NCBI GenBank assembly: GCA_019055375.1
Contig: JAHQIW010001404.1
Span: 124,001-188,000, forward strand
Direction of reading: 5' to 3'
Length of the DNA: 64,000 bases
DNA from: Parelaphostrongylus tenuis
Lineage: Eukaryota > Nematoda > Chromadorea > Rhabditida > Metastrongylidae
The notes beneath the pieces are model-generated. The model ran no database searches, was not told where the DNA came from, and worked only from the letters and a program-made list of their open reading frames with translations. Positions 22,600 through 35,100 of this stretch are shown piece after piece; the first letter of the stretch is position 1; the number at the start of each line of letters is the position of its first letter. Position numbers and translations under genes: made by a program.

Positions 22600-22700
22600 T
22601 TGCCTGTTTTCGTTTCGGACACCATTCCTTCTTCAAAGCGTGGGCGTACGCTCTATCAATATAAGTATGAATTGGTGAAATGCCTCCGTCCCGTAGGTCA
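22600..22700 (-). repeat. Penelope-end relic
   Basis: CGTTTCGGACACCATTCC, TTCTTCAAAGCGTGGGCG and ATCAATATaAGTATGAATTGG parallel 13465-13545. The hammerhead-like core is decayed. Confidence 0.45.
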
Positions 22701-24230
22701 AGTCAAGAGATCGAGCTCAAATAAGAGGCACCTGGTCTAACGTTTTGGTAACATAGTCGTCTTTCCGGTTTATTTTTGGAATCTTACCGTTTATCCAACA
22801 CAGTTACGCGTTGATGTTTATGACCTCTGCACCAGGATTGAAACAGTCGTCTGTTTCTTTTCTCTTATTTGTGCTGGAAACTTTCCTGACCGAGTAGATC
22901 GGACAGCTCGGATACTCTTCTAGCACAGCTGGAGCTGCCGAATGGGCAACCGATGCGTGTTTATTGCTTCCCAGTGTTGTACAAGCAATTAGTGAATGGT
23001 TTGCAATGCTGAGTAATTCGACACGTTGGTATAAAGTATGGGTACGTTAAAGTACTCCATCAGGTACGCGTTGTTAGAGCGCTCAATTTGTGGACGACGC
23101 AGCAACATTTAGGTAATCGTGAAATAAGCCGGAATGCTCTTTAGCGAATGATTGAGGATTGTCCTCATAAATTGAGTTATTCTACTTGTGGGTCGCCTAT
23201 ACAGTCAATTATGAGTCCAACAATTATTTCCAAAGAGTCGGTAGACGTGAAATGATCTGCCAGTACTAGCTTATACGTCCCAATGAAGAAGCACATTACT
23301 AGGCATGCCATAAAATCAAATCGAAACAGAAGGATAAAAGAAGATAGTTTTTGACAACGATAAATTCTTGGAAGATGCTTCTTGCATTCGTTTTCAGTTC
23401 TTTATAGCTTTGTTTGAGGTGATTTAATGCATATCTGGCCTTTACATTGGCTCACGGTAACTCTTCAATGTATCAAGTCACTGCTCCTTATTCCTCTAGA
23501 TAACTAAGGTAACAGTTTACTGAACTTGCAGTGGAGGAGAGCTTGATGAGCCAGGAACGCAAATCAAATTATTGACCTCCTGTGCAACGCAGAACACCTT
23601 GCCACTACACCACGTGCGCTTTCAAATCAAATTATCCAAAAAATAACAGATGGATTTTGAACCTGACATTATACCAGATAGGCTCTTTTCTTATTCAGTT
23701 TTATGAATTGGCTACTGATTTCCCTTGATTTGAAAGCCTATGAAAGAAGGCATCTTTAGAATACTTTTAGTGTTCTTAATGTCTATATGACTAGGAATCA
23801 CCACATGCACCTACCCCAGCTTTATCACTTGAGGATAGGCTATGGTTTTGAACCTTATCAAAAATCTCGAAAAATCTCGTATCCCACGTTATGTGTTTCA
23901 TTTAAGATGGACCTAATTTTTCTTATACGATGATAGTCGAAGATTTTCAAAGCTTCGTTCGGATATTCGAAATTTATTATCAACACCATTGTTATAGTAC
24001 TGTTCTCTAAACAACGGTCGAGGAACGGCGGTAGTGGTAATGCTTCCACTTTTTTCCTAGTTTGAACTTCTTTCCATGAAGTGACTCAGCTACAGCTTAG
24101 TTGAGACACTAGGAAATTCGTGTAAACTTATGCGATTCTGCACAAGGTTTCACTAGAAATGAGCTGATTTGGTAAGAAAATCAGGTTTAACTCTACTGCG
24201 AACGTGAATCGTTGAAATAACCATGAGTTC
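22700..24230. other. Stretch with little recognisable content
   Basis: Apart from the SINE head at 23530-23625 only short chance frames were seen. No second copy of any part was noticed elsewhere in the window. Confidence 0.4.
23530..23625 (-). mobile_element. tRNA-derived SINE head, truncated
   Basis: On the minus strand GCGCACGTGGTGTAGTGGC is followed by TTCTGCGTTGCAC, AGGAGGTCA and CTGGCTCATCAAG. This is the order seen at 2298-2360. The body ends soon after, so the copy is short. Confidence 0.6.
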
Positions 24231-24237
24231 CGTAAAA

Positions 24238-25040
24238 CTAGACATTGGCCTTTCTACACATCAATAACTCTCGTACGACTAGATCAATCACCGGTGACGC
24301 GGTTTCGATATCTTTTACAAGTCGCTTAATTCGAATACTTGCATCCTGGATCTTTCTCTGCAGACATAGTTTAGTGTCAGAGCTTGCGTAGGTGACCAGA
24401 TCAAATAGAATGAAGTGGTTTTCATGTTGTTTTTGTCGAAAAGAAAACAGTGTGTCAAAAGTCATTGAGCACTCTAACTCGAAGTAAGGGTGGTGTTTCT
24501 TCTTCATTGTTTGAAAACATACATGCTTGCATTTAGAGAGGGATCAACTTATTTCAGCATAATTACCCGTCTTCGTCATTTACTTGTGTTTCATTTCTCA
24601 GATAGGAAGCTGCTTTTGAACTATATTTATCATTCTAAAACATCTTATAAGTAGCAGATGATGCTACGATGACTGTTCTTTCAATTTTACTATTTGTGGA
24701 CAAAACCTATGGACTGTTACGTTCCGTTTGATCGATTCTTAAAAACACAATGAAGCTCAGATGGACATTTCTTTCACTGACTACTAGTGCAATACCATTC
24801 ACGTGGAAACGTGAATGCTTTCCAGAACAAACTTCAATTGCTGATTTGCAAAATTCAAAGGTGAAGGTTCTCTGATTGGAAGTGTCAAGCCATCCTCTAT
24901 AAGTGAGAGTGTGAAACGACGAATGAGTTCTTCTTCTATTTAGTTGTAAAAATGCTCTACTGCTAATGCCTGCCCAAAGTAATGAAATACCACCTCGAGC
25001 ATTTGAGCATCTGAACACACGAAACGAGATCAACCAATGT
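24238..25040 (-). pseudogene. M2: minus-strand exon relics, paralogue of M1
   Basis: The minus-strand segment around 24905-24805 reads EDGLTLPIREPSPLNFA then NQQLKFVLESIH with a donor GT, parallel to the M1 exon end. A second open minus-strand stretch (24507-24238, 89 codons; FILFDLVTYASSDTKLC, CLQRKIQDASIRIKRL, VIDLVVREL) lies about 200 bp downstream and could be the next exon. Family and function unknown. The frame of the first exon is broken upstream, so it is probably dead. Confidence 0.35.
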
Positions 25041-25049
25041 TGTGCGCTG

Positions 25050-27550
25050 TATTACCTAACCTAGTGCTCGAAACATCAAACTGAATCGATGTTGATCTAA
25101 AAGTTAGGTAATTTCAAATCAGCTTGAGATTCGTTCTAACGTTAGCTTTGCAAAATCAAAAAGGTTGCGTAAAACATATGAGTGTAGAAAATGGTTTTCT
25201 AATTCTTCAATCACCCGTACCTAAGAAACACAACAGTGCCCTCCCAGCAGAGTGTGCTTCAAAATATGAACATTGCTTGATTTCACCTTATATTTCGGCT
25301 TCAATAATCAGTATTTGTTTATTCTGACTGGCTGACATTAGGTTATTATTGATCTACATTATAGCTAACATTTCGTCAAATTCTACTTCAACGCTGCAAC
25401 GCCGATCCGAGTCGAGCGTCCACGGCAGTTAATCATCGTAAGATGAACATCATGATCTGCTGCACCACAACGTTGCTTTTTTATAATTGGTCCTGAAGTG
25501 ATATCGGTTTCAGTCCGGTCTGAAACCGCATTTATTCTTGCAAATGCTTTATATGGCGATTGAGTATGAAATGATCGACGTTGTGTTTTCCTGTTACCTC
25601 TCGTGTAGTTTCACGTGGATCACTTCCGATGGACGTTCTCGACTGGTTTTTTCCACATTCGTCATCTTTGAGGCTTTTTTTTTTATGAAACTTCTCCAGC
25701 CACCACTGCACTATGCGATCACTAGCAATTATTACAACCAAGTGCATTATTGCAAGTTGTCTCCGCTGCTCTGCTAACCATTTTTGAACCGGAGCAGAAA
25801 ACTGCTCGTTTTCGTTTTTCTCCAACATCTTTCCATAATTTGAAACAAAATTGAAACAAACAATAGCTAGTACGTCATCCGAAACGAAACTGAGGTTATT
25901 TGCTCATTGAAATTATGTACAAAGTACCATATTCACTCAAGAAGTCAATCCAAAATCGAACGGCTTTTCGAAAATGCTAAATAGCGATTTATGGGCAACT
26001 TGTTACATCCTCAAACTAGCAGAAGTGAGTCTACGTGACCCGAAACACTTCATGGTTATCGCATGAATATCGCCAAAATTAGTTGCTCTTTCGAAAATAA
26101 TCATCAGTCGAATTGACACGAGTTAACATTTCTAAAAATAATCACCATTGTCTGCCTCGAGCATCGTTGAGAAAAAATCTCTCCTACATTGAGGATTTAT
26201 CCTTTTAGCGGGCAGGACTCCTAAGCAGCGTGGCTTTTTTCCTGTCAGCAGTCATTATGCCGCATCATAATAGCACTGGTTAGAAAAACTCATAAATATC
26301 TTATATGTATTACATTCATAGCGAGCACTTAGAGTGCAAGGTGTAGTCAATATTCCCGAATTTTAAGTATATTTTACTGGAAACTTTTATCTAAATGTGA
26401 GAAAAGGCGTGTTCTTGCTACATCAAAATTTTTCAGACTTCATCGCAAGTACTATAAACTGATCGGATTACTCTGCAGTATTCCATGCAAAATAAGGTTA
26501 TAAGACAACTCATATGATCAACAATGAACGCCTATGTAAAAGCATCGATAGAAATTCCCAATCTCAATATAGCATCGTTTTGTAGACGCATTGATAATCT
26601 GTTTGTCGCCCAGCAATTCGACATTGCTACACGGAAAATTTTGACAGCTTACCAATACAACACATCACTGCTTTAACACCGGGAAGCTAGAACACTGAAC
26701 CTTTAAAACACGGAATTGCTCATCTAGCTGCCGTGCGTTCTCAAAAACTCATGATGGGACCGATGATTTTAAAACACGACTGTGACTGCTATCTGTCATT
26801 CTTGAAGCAGGTTAAGTAGATTTCATTATGTTCCAAGTCTGAGGATTCTCGCATACTTATTTGATTAGAATGGAGTTCCCAGCTTCACGAACTATGTCGA
26901 TAATCTGTAATGAGATTGGCATAATGACCAATCTCTACTAAAGTTCAGCGGAGTTCGCTTCAGAGTTGTTAGAGAAGAAAACCTTGTAATTACTTCAGAA
27001 ATAAGAAAATATGATTGGATCAAATGATCGCCACAGACTAGTATAATGACAGTTCAGTTGTTCAAACAACTTTCCTAAAAACTTCTGCAAAATTGATATA
27101 AAGCATTAAAAAGTCTGTAATCTAATAAAATCAATGACGCTCTACCAAATGAATGTACGCCAGAAAGAATTTTTTGCCACCTCATCGTTGAGAAATTGAA
27201 AGAAATTGTCGCTGCTTTTATAAACATCCACACAAATGAGAAATTTTGAATGCCTAAAAAAGATGACTAATAAAGCCTTAGTTTAGCGTCACTTTGCTGC
27301 TTCTTAGCAGCCTCCACTGTAAGTTCTCAGGTCGGCATATAGGAATTTGCATTCATATGTACAATCACTCTCCCTCACAACAAGATCTGATGTATTGATG
27401 CAGTTGCGACTTCTATGACCATCATAATTGCTGAATTCTGAGTGCCATCTTATTCTTTGCTTGTTTCAAATACTTCCTCTGAATCCTGTAGACGTTTTTG
27501 TCTTGGATATCATTTATAGATGGATGGTATCAACTTATCTGCCAATAAAA
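25050..27550. other. Long stretch without a supported gene
   Basis: A 98-codon minus-strand frame at 25532-25828 is the only long one. It has no motif and no paralogue here. 26600-26790 has phrases like AACACTGAACCTTTAAAACACGGAATTGCTCATC resembling R-C, too degraded to call. The rest looks like AT-rich spacer. Confidence 0.4.
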
Positions 27551-28152
27551 TTGTTTTCGTAGTGGTTCTGACTGACTGGTAAAGACAGCAAGGTTTATCA
27601 ACGCGTTTACTGTTTTCTGAAGTAAGAAAGAAAACTTTAGGACAGAAAGTTGTGCTTTGCTTTTATCCATCGATATATTGTACTACATATTTTCCCTCAG
27701 AACTGCACTTACAACGCCGGCGTTATGCAGATGACGGAAATTTTAATTTTGAGAAAATCAGGGCTTTATGTCGCACCATCACTGTTGAGAATGTAGGATT
27801 TGAATTCAACAATGGCTTTTGAGGTACTGATGCCTAAGCTGAAATTAAGTGGTATTTTAACATATCTCGCTTTCATATAAAATCATTCTCAACAGTCAAC
27901 TCCTATGCTCTGCGTAATACCAGAACGTGCGACAGCAACTCCCTTGAAGAATTTTTTCTCAATTTCACTCGTGGGGATGCTTAAAGTTCCTGAGGAAGTT
28001 GAAGAGTTTTACGTCAACTTTATTTATGACTGCTGAATGCGAAATCCGTCATTGCATCTTCAATAACTTGCTGCGAATGGTGTCAATTTTGTTACAGCAG
28101 AGCTCACGAATTGCTTGAATTTATGAAAGCTGATAATGACAATTTTCGCATA

Positions 28153-29608
28153 ATGGCGACACGTGCAATTGGTCCTTGTATAATTTCAATGTTAGCTACA
28201 ATCTCTGGCAGTGTTCGGATGTGGGTGTGCTGCCTGCAAGTCAAGGTAATGAGTAGAAGACCCTTATCGTAACGCAAGTGTCAGTCTTAAACGGAATTTT
28301 ATGAACTAAACACAATAAATGATTCCAATGTTTCACCAGTATTTTAGGAAAGTCAAAATGAGGACCTTTTGAGAAAAGTTCAGTTTCAAGTGATCAACGA
28401 AAATGTCACCAGAAACTGTTCCACATAATGGTCAAATTGGTGACTGTTCTTTATGAAGGTTGAGAATATCGTTCCAGTCAGAACTAGAAAATTCACCATC
28501 ACCGACTGGCAACTTTGCCTGTTATCATGGCGCGAACTATTACGGTCGAAGTTTCTACTCAGCAACCTTGCTTTGGCGTACCTTCACCTGCCCCATTTGT
28601 GCGTCTTGTAATGAGAGCAGTACGTTTTCAACTTACGGTTATCAAGTGCTCTTCTTTTTTATCATTCATCAAAAGGCGCAGTGCTTGCACTCTAGTTTCT
28701 GTTATTTCACCAGCATCTCAAAATTGGAGTGAATTTCCGACTTTCGTAGTTTTTTTTTCAAACAAGCTTTTTAAACTAACCAGAAAATGCGCTTTTCAGG
28801 TCTACAAAGTCTAGCAAGGTCAGGGTCGTTGAGCACTCCTACATGATCCCATGATTTTTTTCATTTTGAATCAACTCAATGTTACAGCCAGTTTCGAACC
28901 AATGCTTTGCAATAGAGCCGTTCAAGATCTAGCCACTGATGAGGGTAGGTCTTCAATATTGAACATCCACTGAGAAGATTCTAGGCAGATGTACATCAGG
29001 TGTTCAAGATTTTGTAAAAACGCTTATTTGTAACTCAGAAAATTAAAAAATACAGTAATGCTTTCATAAAAACAATAATTGGAAATTTTGAATTTGCTGA
29101 TAATTTCATACGTGCTTTTTATATTTATCTTGAGAATGATAGAGAATTCAATGCGCCAGTATGATAATTCAAGGGATTTTAGAGAAGAAAAGGAATTATT
29201 TCAAAGACACGTTTACGCTTTTTTCAAATCATTTCTGCCATAGATAAAGGTGACTACCGAGACTCGTTATTTCTCTCAGACGATATGATGTACGACAAAT
29301 GCGTTATCGTCGGCAGCACGGTGATGGCAATTTGCCCTAAATATATGGCACAACCGGCTCCGAAGTGCATGATGACTGTAATGCCGACTCCCGACAGACA
29401 TTTAAAAATTACAGGAGCTATCTCGGTCCAGATTGTATTCCTTTTGGAACAAATTCGTTTTGTGAAAAAATCTGTGTAGACCTTAAACATTATCATGGCT
29501 GATTGGTCGAGAGCAATGTGGCAAAGTGTAGTGGACCAAGCTATGCGAATGATAGCAACGGATCCATTCGGATCACACTTTTTCGCTGCAACCACCACTG
29601 TCTTCTGA
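28153..29608 (+). pseudogene. G2: five-exon paralogue of G1, decayed
   Basis: Exons by comparison with G1: A 28153-28245 (signal-peptide-like start, shifted near its end), B 28478-28619 (TRKFTITDW, one base lost, then FVRLVMRA, donor GTACGT), C 28800-28944 (QGQGR, FFILNQLNVTASFEPMLC; two in-frame stops), D 29244-29425 (open for 60 codons; KCVIVGSTVMAICP, HLKITGAIS), E 29480-29608 (TLNIIMADWSRAMWQSVVDQ, HFFAATTTV, TGA). Splice phases agree with G1 throughout; intron D/E is 54 bp. Exons D and E are intact, so loss of function probably came from exons A to C. Whether D and E are still expressed is unclear. Function unknown. Confidence 0.72.
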
Positions 29609-29819
29609 AGCTCTAGTCAAAGTGTAATATGTGTGGAACAAGTATTTTTGTACAACCGATATTGCTCTAGCAACAATAAATTGGTAAATCACAAAAATGC
29701 TAAATATTCAAGGTAGTATGCAATCAAGTGCACTATGCGATGAGCTTCAATTTATTGCTTTCTTAAAGAAGTGATTCAGTAAGTGCAAATGAGAAACTGC
29801 AGGAAGAAGTTCTCTCCGG

Positions 29820-30390
29820 TTAATCTAAAAAATGCTCTCATCGCCGCCCCACCATTAGTCACGGAAACAAGTGAAGGATTTGAAGATTGAAACCATGAAA
29901 CAATCAAAATAATTGACTGAAGTCAATTTATGAAGAGACAAATAGGTGATCTCGAATAATAAGTCAAAGAAGCGGGGATGAATGCTGTGACATTGCCTCA
30001 TATGATTGCTGTAGGTAAAAATGAAGTTGTCTGAAGTGTGAAAATGTGATGTGGAAATGCAGAAGTTACTGCATAACATCAACAAATTATCACTATCAAT
30101 TCCTACAATCAGTTATAAAGATCAAAAGCTTTCTGACAATAAACTAGCTTTTTTCAAAAATGTTTTCCTATCTACCTGAAAATCATTTGGGAGATATGTT
30201 AGTGATCAACGTTTTGATCGTTTGAATCGGCGAATCTTCTCTTGGAAGACTTTCTAATTGATAAACAAGAGAACAATAGTTATATGATATAGCTTGAAGA
30301 TCGTTGTCTTTACATCGGCAATACTGAGAGTTGAAGTCTTGTCTAAAAGATGACGAAACGTCTCGAAATACATTCACTTCTGTGAGGGTA
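29820..30390 (-). pseudogene. M3: minus-strand exon relics convergent to G2
   Basis: Minus-strand open stretch 30385-30183 follows an acceptor-like CCCTCACAG (VNVFRDVSSSFRQDF, YCRCKDNDLQAISYNYC, LPREDSPIQTIKTL). A second piece at 29880-29830 (VTNGGAAMRAFF) is collinear with 11045-11090 of M1 (shared GATGAGAGCATxxT block). The location right after G2 copies the G1/M1 arrangement. Identity unknown. Confidence 0.35.
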
Positions 30391-30399
30391 ACATTTCAC

Positions 30400-31290
30400 A
30401 GAGTGAACTCAGAATATGGTAACACTCATAGTAACCTTGATCGCATTTATTACGAAAGTATTGCAGTATTGTGCAAGAAAACTACTAATAAATTTTAAAA
30501 TATATGTTAGTGGACACACTTTTATCAAATGAACACATGCAGTTCACAAGGGTAAAATCACTCCAAGACTCTCGTGGGCAGCAACATCGATAGAGAGTCA
30601 TCCCGGCCGTTTTGATTAGGAAGTAGCAAATGGAAAACCGATCTCATTTGCTGGAGAAGAAATTTTACAAAAGTATTAGTAACCTTGCGAATGTTGAGAC
30701 TTGAGGCTACAGCCCGAAGTCGCCAATCTCCTCTATAACTCTGTAACCTTCAAATAGAACATGTTTTATAAAATCACGTGTTTTCCTCTTGGTTCGCTTG
30801 AATTTCGCTGGACAAATTTCTTCCTTAGAGTGCTAATACTCAAAATACAGTACAGGCCTCAAGAAACTCAGAAATGTGTTTGTTTTCCAAAAAGCTTTTT
30901 TGATCTCTTCATCTCCGCCGATTTTCTGATTAGTGCTTTGAACCTCGGCTGGCAGAGCTCTTTCTTTGATTATTGGTAGTCATCTTACAGCGTAATGTTT
31001 CCTGATTTTAGCGCTGCGATTAATTTCGGAAATACAGCTCAGTGGGAAACCAAGGTTGAATTTAAATTTCTGGGCAAGCTGTTTACAAATATTCGACAAG
31101 GCGAGGGTCGTGGAAGTGGATGGAGCAAGGGTGGGGCAAGGCGGGACGGTGGATATGTTGACATTCGAGTTGGATTTTTTCTCCAATTTGAAAGAAACTC
31201 CAGATGAAACGACTGACTTAGATACTACGAACATTTCTCTACGCAATGATATGCTTTTCACCTTCCAGCGATTATACGCGCGCTAAAAAT
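30400..31290. other. Stretch without a supported gene
   Basis: Overlapping frames of 70-93 codons on both strands at 30980-31286 lie in one locally GC-richer stretch. They look like mutual shadows, and none has a motif. Confidence 0.4.
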
Positions 31291-31299
31291 CATGGCGTA

Positions 31300-31480
31300 A
31301 TGCGAATGTGAGACATAACTTTTGATCTAAATGCTACAGCGTCATGAAGAGGTGTTTCAAGAAAACGGTGACATGTGGCTGTAACCTTTAGCCTCATCTT
31401 TCAAATGATTATTGAAAATTCTATGAAGTTTCCTCTCCAGCGTATGAGATCGATTGTCATTTGCTCGTTCCTATTCAGAG
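31300..31480 (+). repeat. Dispersed repeat shared with 13740-13900
   Basis: Collinear with 13740-13900; see that entry for landmarks. Confidence 0.55.
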
Positions 31481-31934
31481 AAAGCACGTCATTTCAGGGT
31501 CGCCGTAAGTCCGATACTGTTCCCAGTAGTCGTAAATCTTTACAATAATTTATTTTACTGCTTCGAAATGCTTTCATAGATTTTTTCATGAGCAAGAGAT
31601 AGGTTATTTGATAGAAGGGCTTTTCTTGTGAGGTATCACTCTTAAACTCTTGCGCCTAAATTTTCAAGAAAAAAACAATTTCTGGACGAATTCATTCTCA
31701 GCTACAGAACATCGCGATTCTTACAAAACGGCAGCCAATCTTTTTACTGGTTATAAAGGCTGAACACTATCAATTTGGCTTTGAATTCTTCTCCTATTTC
31801 ACTATGTTCCGTTCTATACTACATCGGACACCTGCATCTCAAGAACCTATGGATCATCGAATCAAATATTAAAAAAAGGCGAGGATGTCATAACAGGCAC
31901 AAGCCTTAATACTGAAACTTATTACTTCTTCACC

Positions 31935-32025
31935 ATGGATCTTCTTCCTTGAGGGATTCCAGAGTGCAATCAATCGCGAGTGCATGTGACGCGCTCCTAA
32001 GTGGTGGATAGGAAATTAACACGTT
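31935..32025 (+). mobile_element. RTE 5' leader fragment
   Basis: ATGGATCTTCTTCCTTGAGGGATTCC, AGTCAATCGCGAGTGC-like, GACGCGCTCCTAAGTGGTGGATAGG and AAATTAACACG follow the leader of the 17.2-kb RTE (17223-17310) in order. Only the leader remains. Confidence 0.6.
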
Positions 32026-32260
32026 GACAACAATCTTGAAATTCTGCGCGGCACGCGGTGCCGTCGCGCGAGGGCTACGATGGCTTCGTGGTAATTCTCC
32101 AATGAAATGTCAATTTTTATCGCCACTACAGGAAATTTCATCTCTATTAAATGGCAAAATATGATAGGAAAGGCATTGATGAGATTTTTGTGATAGAAAC
32201 AGTGGCCTTTCTTCCCAGAACACCGGACTTGAAAGTTTGTATTTTATTATTCATGCTGAC
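32025..32260 (+). repeat. Repeat R-D
   Basis: CACGTTGACAACAATcTTGAAAT, GCGCGGCACGCGGTGCCGTCGCGCG, TTTTTATCGCCACTA and AAATATGATAGGAAAGGCATTGAT recur at 40945-41110 and, more degraded, at 56595-56715. Confidence 0.65.
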
Positions 32261-32559
32261 AAGTTCTCGCGCTTACTTTGCCGCAAATGAACAATAATTA
32301 AACAACCAATTACTTAACCAGTTTGGTCTTTTGTAACAAAACATTAGGATAAAAAAATTCTATCTTTGAAACTATTTGGCTTCACAAATTATCCTGAAGT
32401 CCTGATAGTGACTGAAATGGAGAAACCAATCAATTGACTGTAAAAAATTATGCTGTACTGTGCATGCAATGCATTTCATTGGTAATCTCTCGCTAATTTC
32501 TGTGCTATCACTAAACTACTAGAGTAAGAGCCTTTTTGTATCACAATAAGACTTCCTTC

Positions 32560-33330
32560 TATCGTTATGGACAGTAGCTTCTTTTCATTTACGGTTCTTC
32601 TACTATTACTACTCACATTTTATTGTGGTAATTTGACATTATATTCGCACCATTTACGCCCACTACGTAATCCTTCTAGATGATTGCCCTCAAGACAACT
32701 TCATGCCCCCTATCAGATTTCCATCTTTCTTAACAACTCCAATGTGACCACATCCAAGTGGCTGCGGAGGTCCCACAGTTAGACAGAGATTTTCTTGCCC
32801 AATGCTTCCGATGAGTATTGATTTCACAAATCTGAGAATTCCGTCCACCACATGGCTTGCTGCGGCTTCCAACTAAGCCATCCAGAGAGACATCGAAACC
32901 TCCTACTCTTTCGTTAGATATTCGATGGCATTAATTTTTTCTTACACATAAGCCTTGTTAACTTCTCCGCGTTATTCATAGTTCACGGATGCGAGAAAGA
33001 GTCGGCTACTTTTTGTCACGGAATATCTCTGAGCGAAAAGCAAATCACGTCTAACTACTATTTGAAGCAGAACGTCTTGAGTAATAGATAAATGTAACGT
33101 GGATTGTGCACTGTTTCAAAGACGTAATCCAAACTGCTCACCATTCGATCACTAAGTAATCACTGTCTTCGGAGGACCGCCTCCGGAAAAAAGTCGACTG
33201 GACATATTGCAAGTCGTCGTGATCATTGCACCTTCCGAGGAATGAAAAACCTTCGGAACTACAGCTGATACGAAGCGGTGTATTGCACAATCGCTTCGAG
33301 AGGGAGCATTCGAAGAGTTTCTAGACAACT
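32560..33330 (+). repeat. Repeat R-A copy
   Basis: Collinear with 41500-42170: TTACGCCCACTACGTAaTCCT, TGATTGCCcTcAAGACaA, TCAGATTTCCATCT, GTGACCACATCCA and a TGCTCACcATTCGATCAC segment. A 60-codon minus-strand frame in it (32690-32872) is not open in the other copy. Confidence 0.65.
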
Positions 33331-33480
33331 AAGGCGTTTCTACTCAATAAAAGAGAACTCTCTCAAGTTCTTCAGATAAATGACAACCAAATTATCACCA
33401 TCTTACAACGATGTTACTACCGACGTAAGAAAAGGGTTCAACAAGATAAGAACATCTATCCAAAGTTATTTACTGCTGCC
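33235..33480 (+). pseudogene. RTE reverse transcriptase fragment, plus strand
   Basis: Across stops and shifts it reads SIEEFLDNxGVSTQ, then MTTKLSPSYNDVTTDVRKG, matching the RTE segment EALDNQGVPT..TTTISPFYNNITIDVRRG just after motif A. It ends exactly where a minus-strand RTE piece begins. Confidence 0.7.
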
Positions 33481-33484
33481 AACT

Positions 33485-34345
33485 TGAGCTTTTGTGGAAA
33501 CAAGCGCATCTTTGTGAATTTAGGACTCTCAATTCTTATAGCGCTAACTCGAACACGTTCCAAGAGCAGTTTATTTTCTTTGTCAACGTTCTCAATGGCG
33601 TATCCTCCTATAACCTGTCTAATAATGACTACATCCCAGTTCGTGATAGTTGTGAGAATTCGTTGTTTAAATCGAGCCGCCGCCAGTTTTTTCTGCGAAA
33701 AATGGAAATGTATCGCAAAGAGGGTTATGGTCTGGTTTCGTGTAGAACTCAGAAAACAACAGCTGCATAGGTTGGGCAGAATCTTCGATTTACTTAGCTG
33801 TATTCTACTGCCTTATGGTACTCCTTACTGGAAGGTTCCCACGTCCGCAGCCGAGAGTGAGACTTTTGAAATTATGCTTTACTATGGACGGTTTTGGTCA
33901 TCATGATAAACTTACATAACCTCCCAACCTATTCGCTCCATCCTAGACTGTGGGTTCCAATGCGATGTTCTTCAGGCATTCATCTAAGGCCAGCTAAGTC
34001 AGACTTGCTAACGAGGACCTTGAAGAATGCTATGGTTATCTCTAAAGAACTTTTCGAGGTCCACATAAAACGCTTTGCGATCGTTTTTGACATAGCATGA
34101 TGTTGGTGCGTAAGCAATGAAGTGGCCAGAGCCAGCATTGATCCACATCGTATCAACCGCAATTTTGCGACCCGAGTTGCTAGTTGTTTAAATGAATCTA
34201 TGTTCACTGTTGAGCATTTTCGACGGAAGAGCCAACGCCGCCGACACCTCTACGATCGTAGCTTACAAGAAACAGTTGTCTATCCGGTGTCATAAGCAAC
34301 GTGAGAGTCTTCTCGTTTTACACTCGTTTCAACTAAAGAAACGAG
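33485..34345 (-). pseudogene. RTE endonuclease and linker, minus strand
   Basis: Minus-strand pieces: VNIDSFKQLATRVAKLRLIRCGSM, then the GDFNAK-equivalent region, WEPSSKEYHKAVE, EFYTKPDH, TITNWDV and RVSAIRIESPKFTKMRLFPQ. Order and spacing match the endonuclease and linker of the 17.7-kb element. Many stops. It adjoins the plus-strand RT fragment (33235-33480) at 33480/33485 and a minus-strand RT fragment at 34375. Confidence 0.82.
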
Positions 34346-34374
34346 CTCTTTTAATTCTATGAACTCGAGTAAGA

Positions 34375-34575
34375 AAGGGGTCTTGTAATCATGCGAGACT
34401 TTAGTTCATTTTGCTTTCTCGTATATGGTTTGGAACACTAAGTCCTTCCGGGACTCTGTTTGTTCGCATTGATGTCCCTCGTTCAGTGTTCCGTCAATCC
34501 TCTTTAGAATGACTCAGCTGATGAACTACAAGCGATGGCCAGGAGCAGATTGTGCAGTAGATTTCAATGCTAAAA
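34375..34575 (-). pseudogene. RTE reverse transcriptase fragment, minus strand
   Basis: Reads LKRIDGTLNEGHQCEQT and continues to HDYKT, matching NRIDRTLDEGQPCEQAGF..HTITR of the 17.7-kb element, with frameshifts. It is the continuation of 35155-35460, from which it is separated by a ribozyme inverted dimer. Confidence 0.7.
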
Positions 34576-34670
34576 ATATTACTTTTAAAGCAACAACAAG
34601 GTCTTGCTGGCTTTTCACTAACTGGATCTGATAAATTTACAGCATGTTTTGAGCCGTTGTCAGGTCTAAT

Positions 34671-34714
34671 GCTACACTGGCGTCTGTTTCGTCCTATCGA
34701 GACTCATCAGCAGC
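34671..34714 (-). ncRNA. Hammerhead ribozyme, family 3, cleavage site mutated
   Basis: Minus strand: stem I GCTG/TAGC, core CTGATGA, stem II GTCT/GGAC, GAA, AC..GT as a two-pair stem III, then G where A, C or U is required. The core is complete but G at the cleavage position should block cleavage. Confidence 0.65.
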
Positions 34715-35055
34715 GCCGTCCTCGGTTCAGCCGACCTTATAAGGCTAAATAATTCTCAATGGAAGAATCGACGCCCAGTGATAGATTACTTCGAGCCAGA
34801 TAATGGAATTACCTGACATTGAAGTGACCGGCAATCGAGGATGTGACTTCATGATGAATTGCACCTCTGCAATCGACCGCTCTTTCATAGATTCCGCTCA
34901 AAACAATATGATTTGTTTCAACTCAACAAATCCCGACCGCCGGTCACCACGGTGTCAGGTAATTTCATCTTATAATTTGAGATGAACTATTACTCGGCCT
35001 CAAGTTCTTCATAGAGGACTATTTAGTCTCAATGGATTGACTGAACAAAGAACGA

Positions 35056-35100
35056 TGCTACTGATGAGTCCCGATAGGACGAACAGGCACCCGTATAGCA
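35056..35100 (+). ncRNA. Hammerhead ribozyme, family 3
   Basis: Stem I TGCTA/TAGCA pairs perfectly. Then come CTGATGA, stem II GTCC..GGAC around CGATA, GAA, C..GT and A at the cleavage position. The A after GAA is missing, which shortens stem III to about one pair, so activity is uncertain. Confidence 0.68.

Noticed and set aside
28934..28944. CTGATGAGG inside G2 exon C
   Set aside because: No GAAA partner or stem I nearby; it is coding-exon sequence.
32690..32872. 60-codon minus-strand frame in repeat R-A
   Set aside because: The collinear copy at 41625-41800 does not keep it open.
33235..34345. Classic 5' inversion (twin priming) of an RTE element
   Set aside because: Twin priming would put the inverted 5' part upstream of the RT on the same strand; here the order is RT (+) then endonuclease (-).
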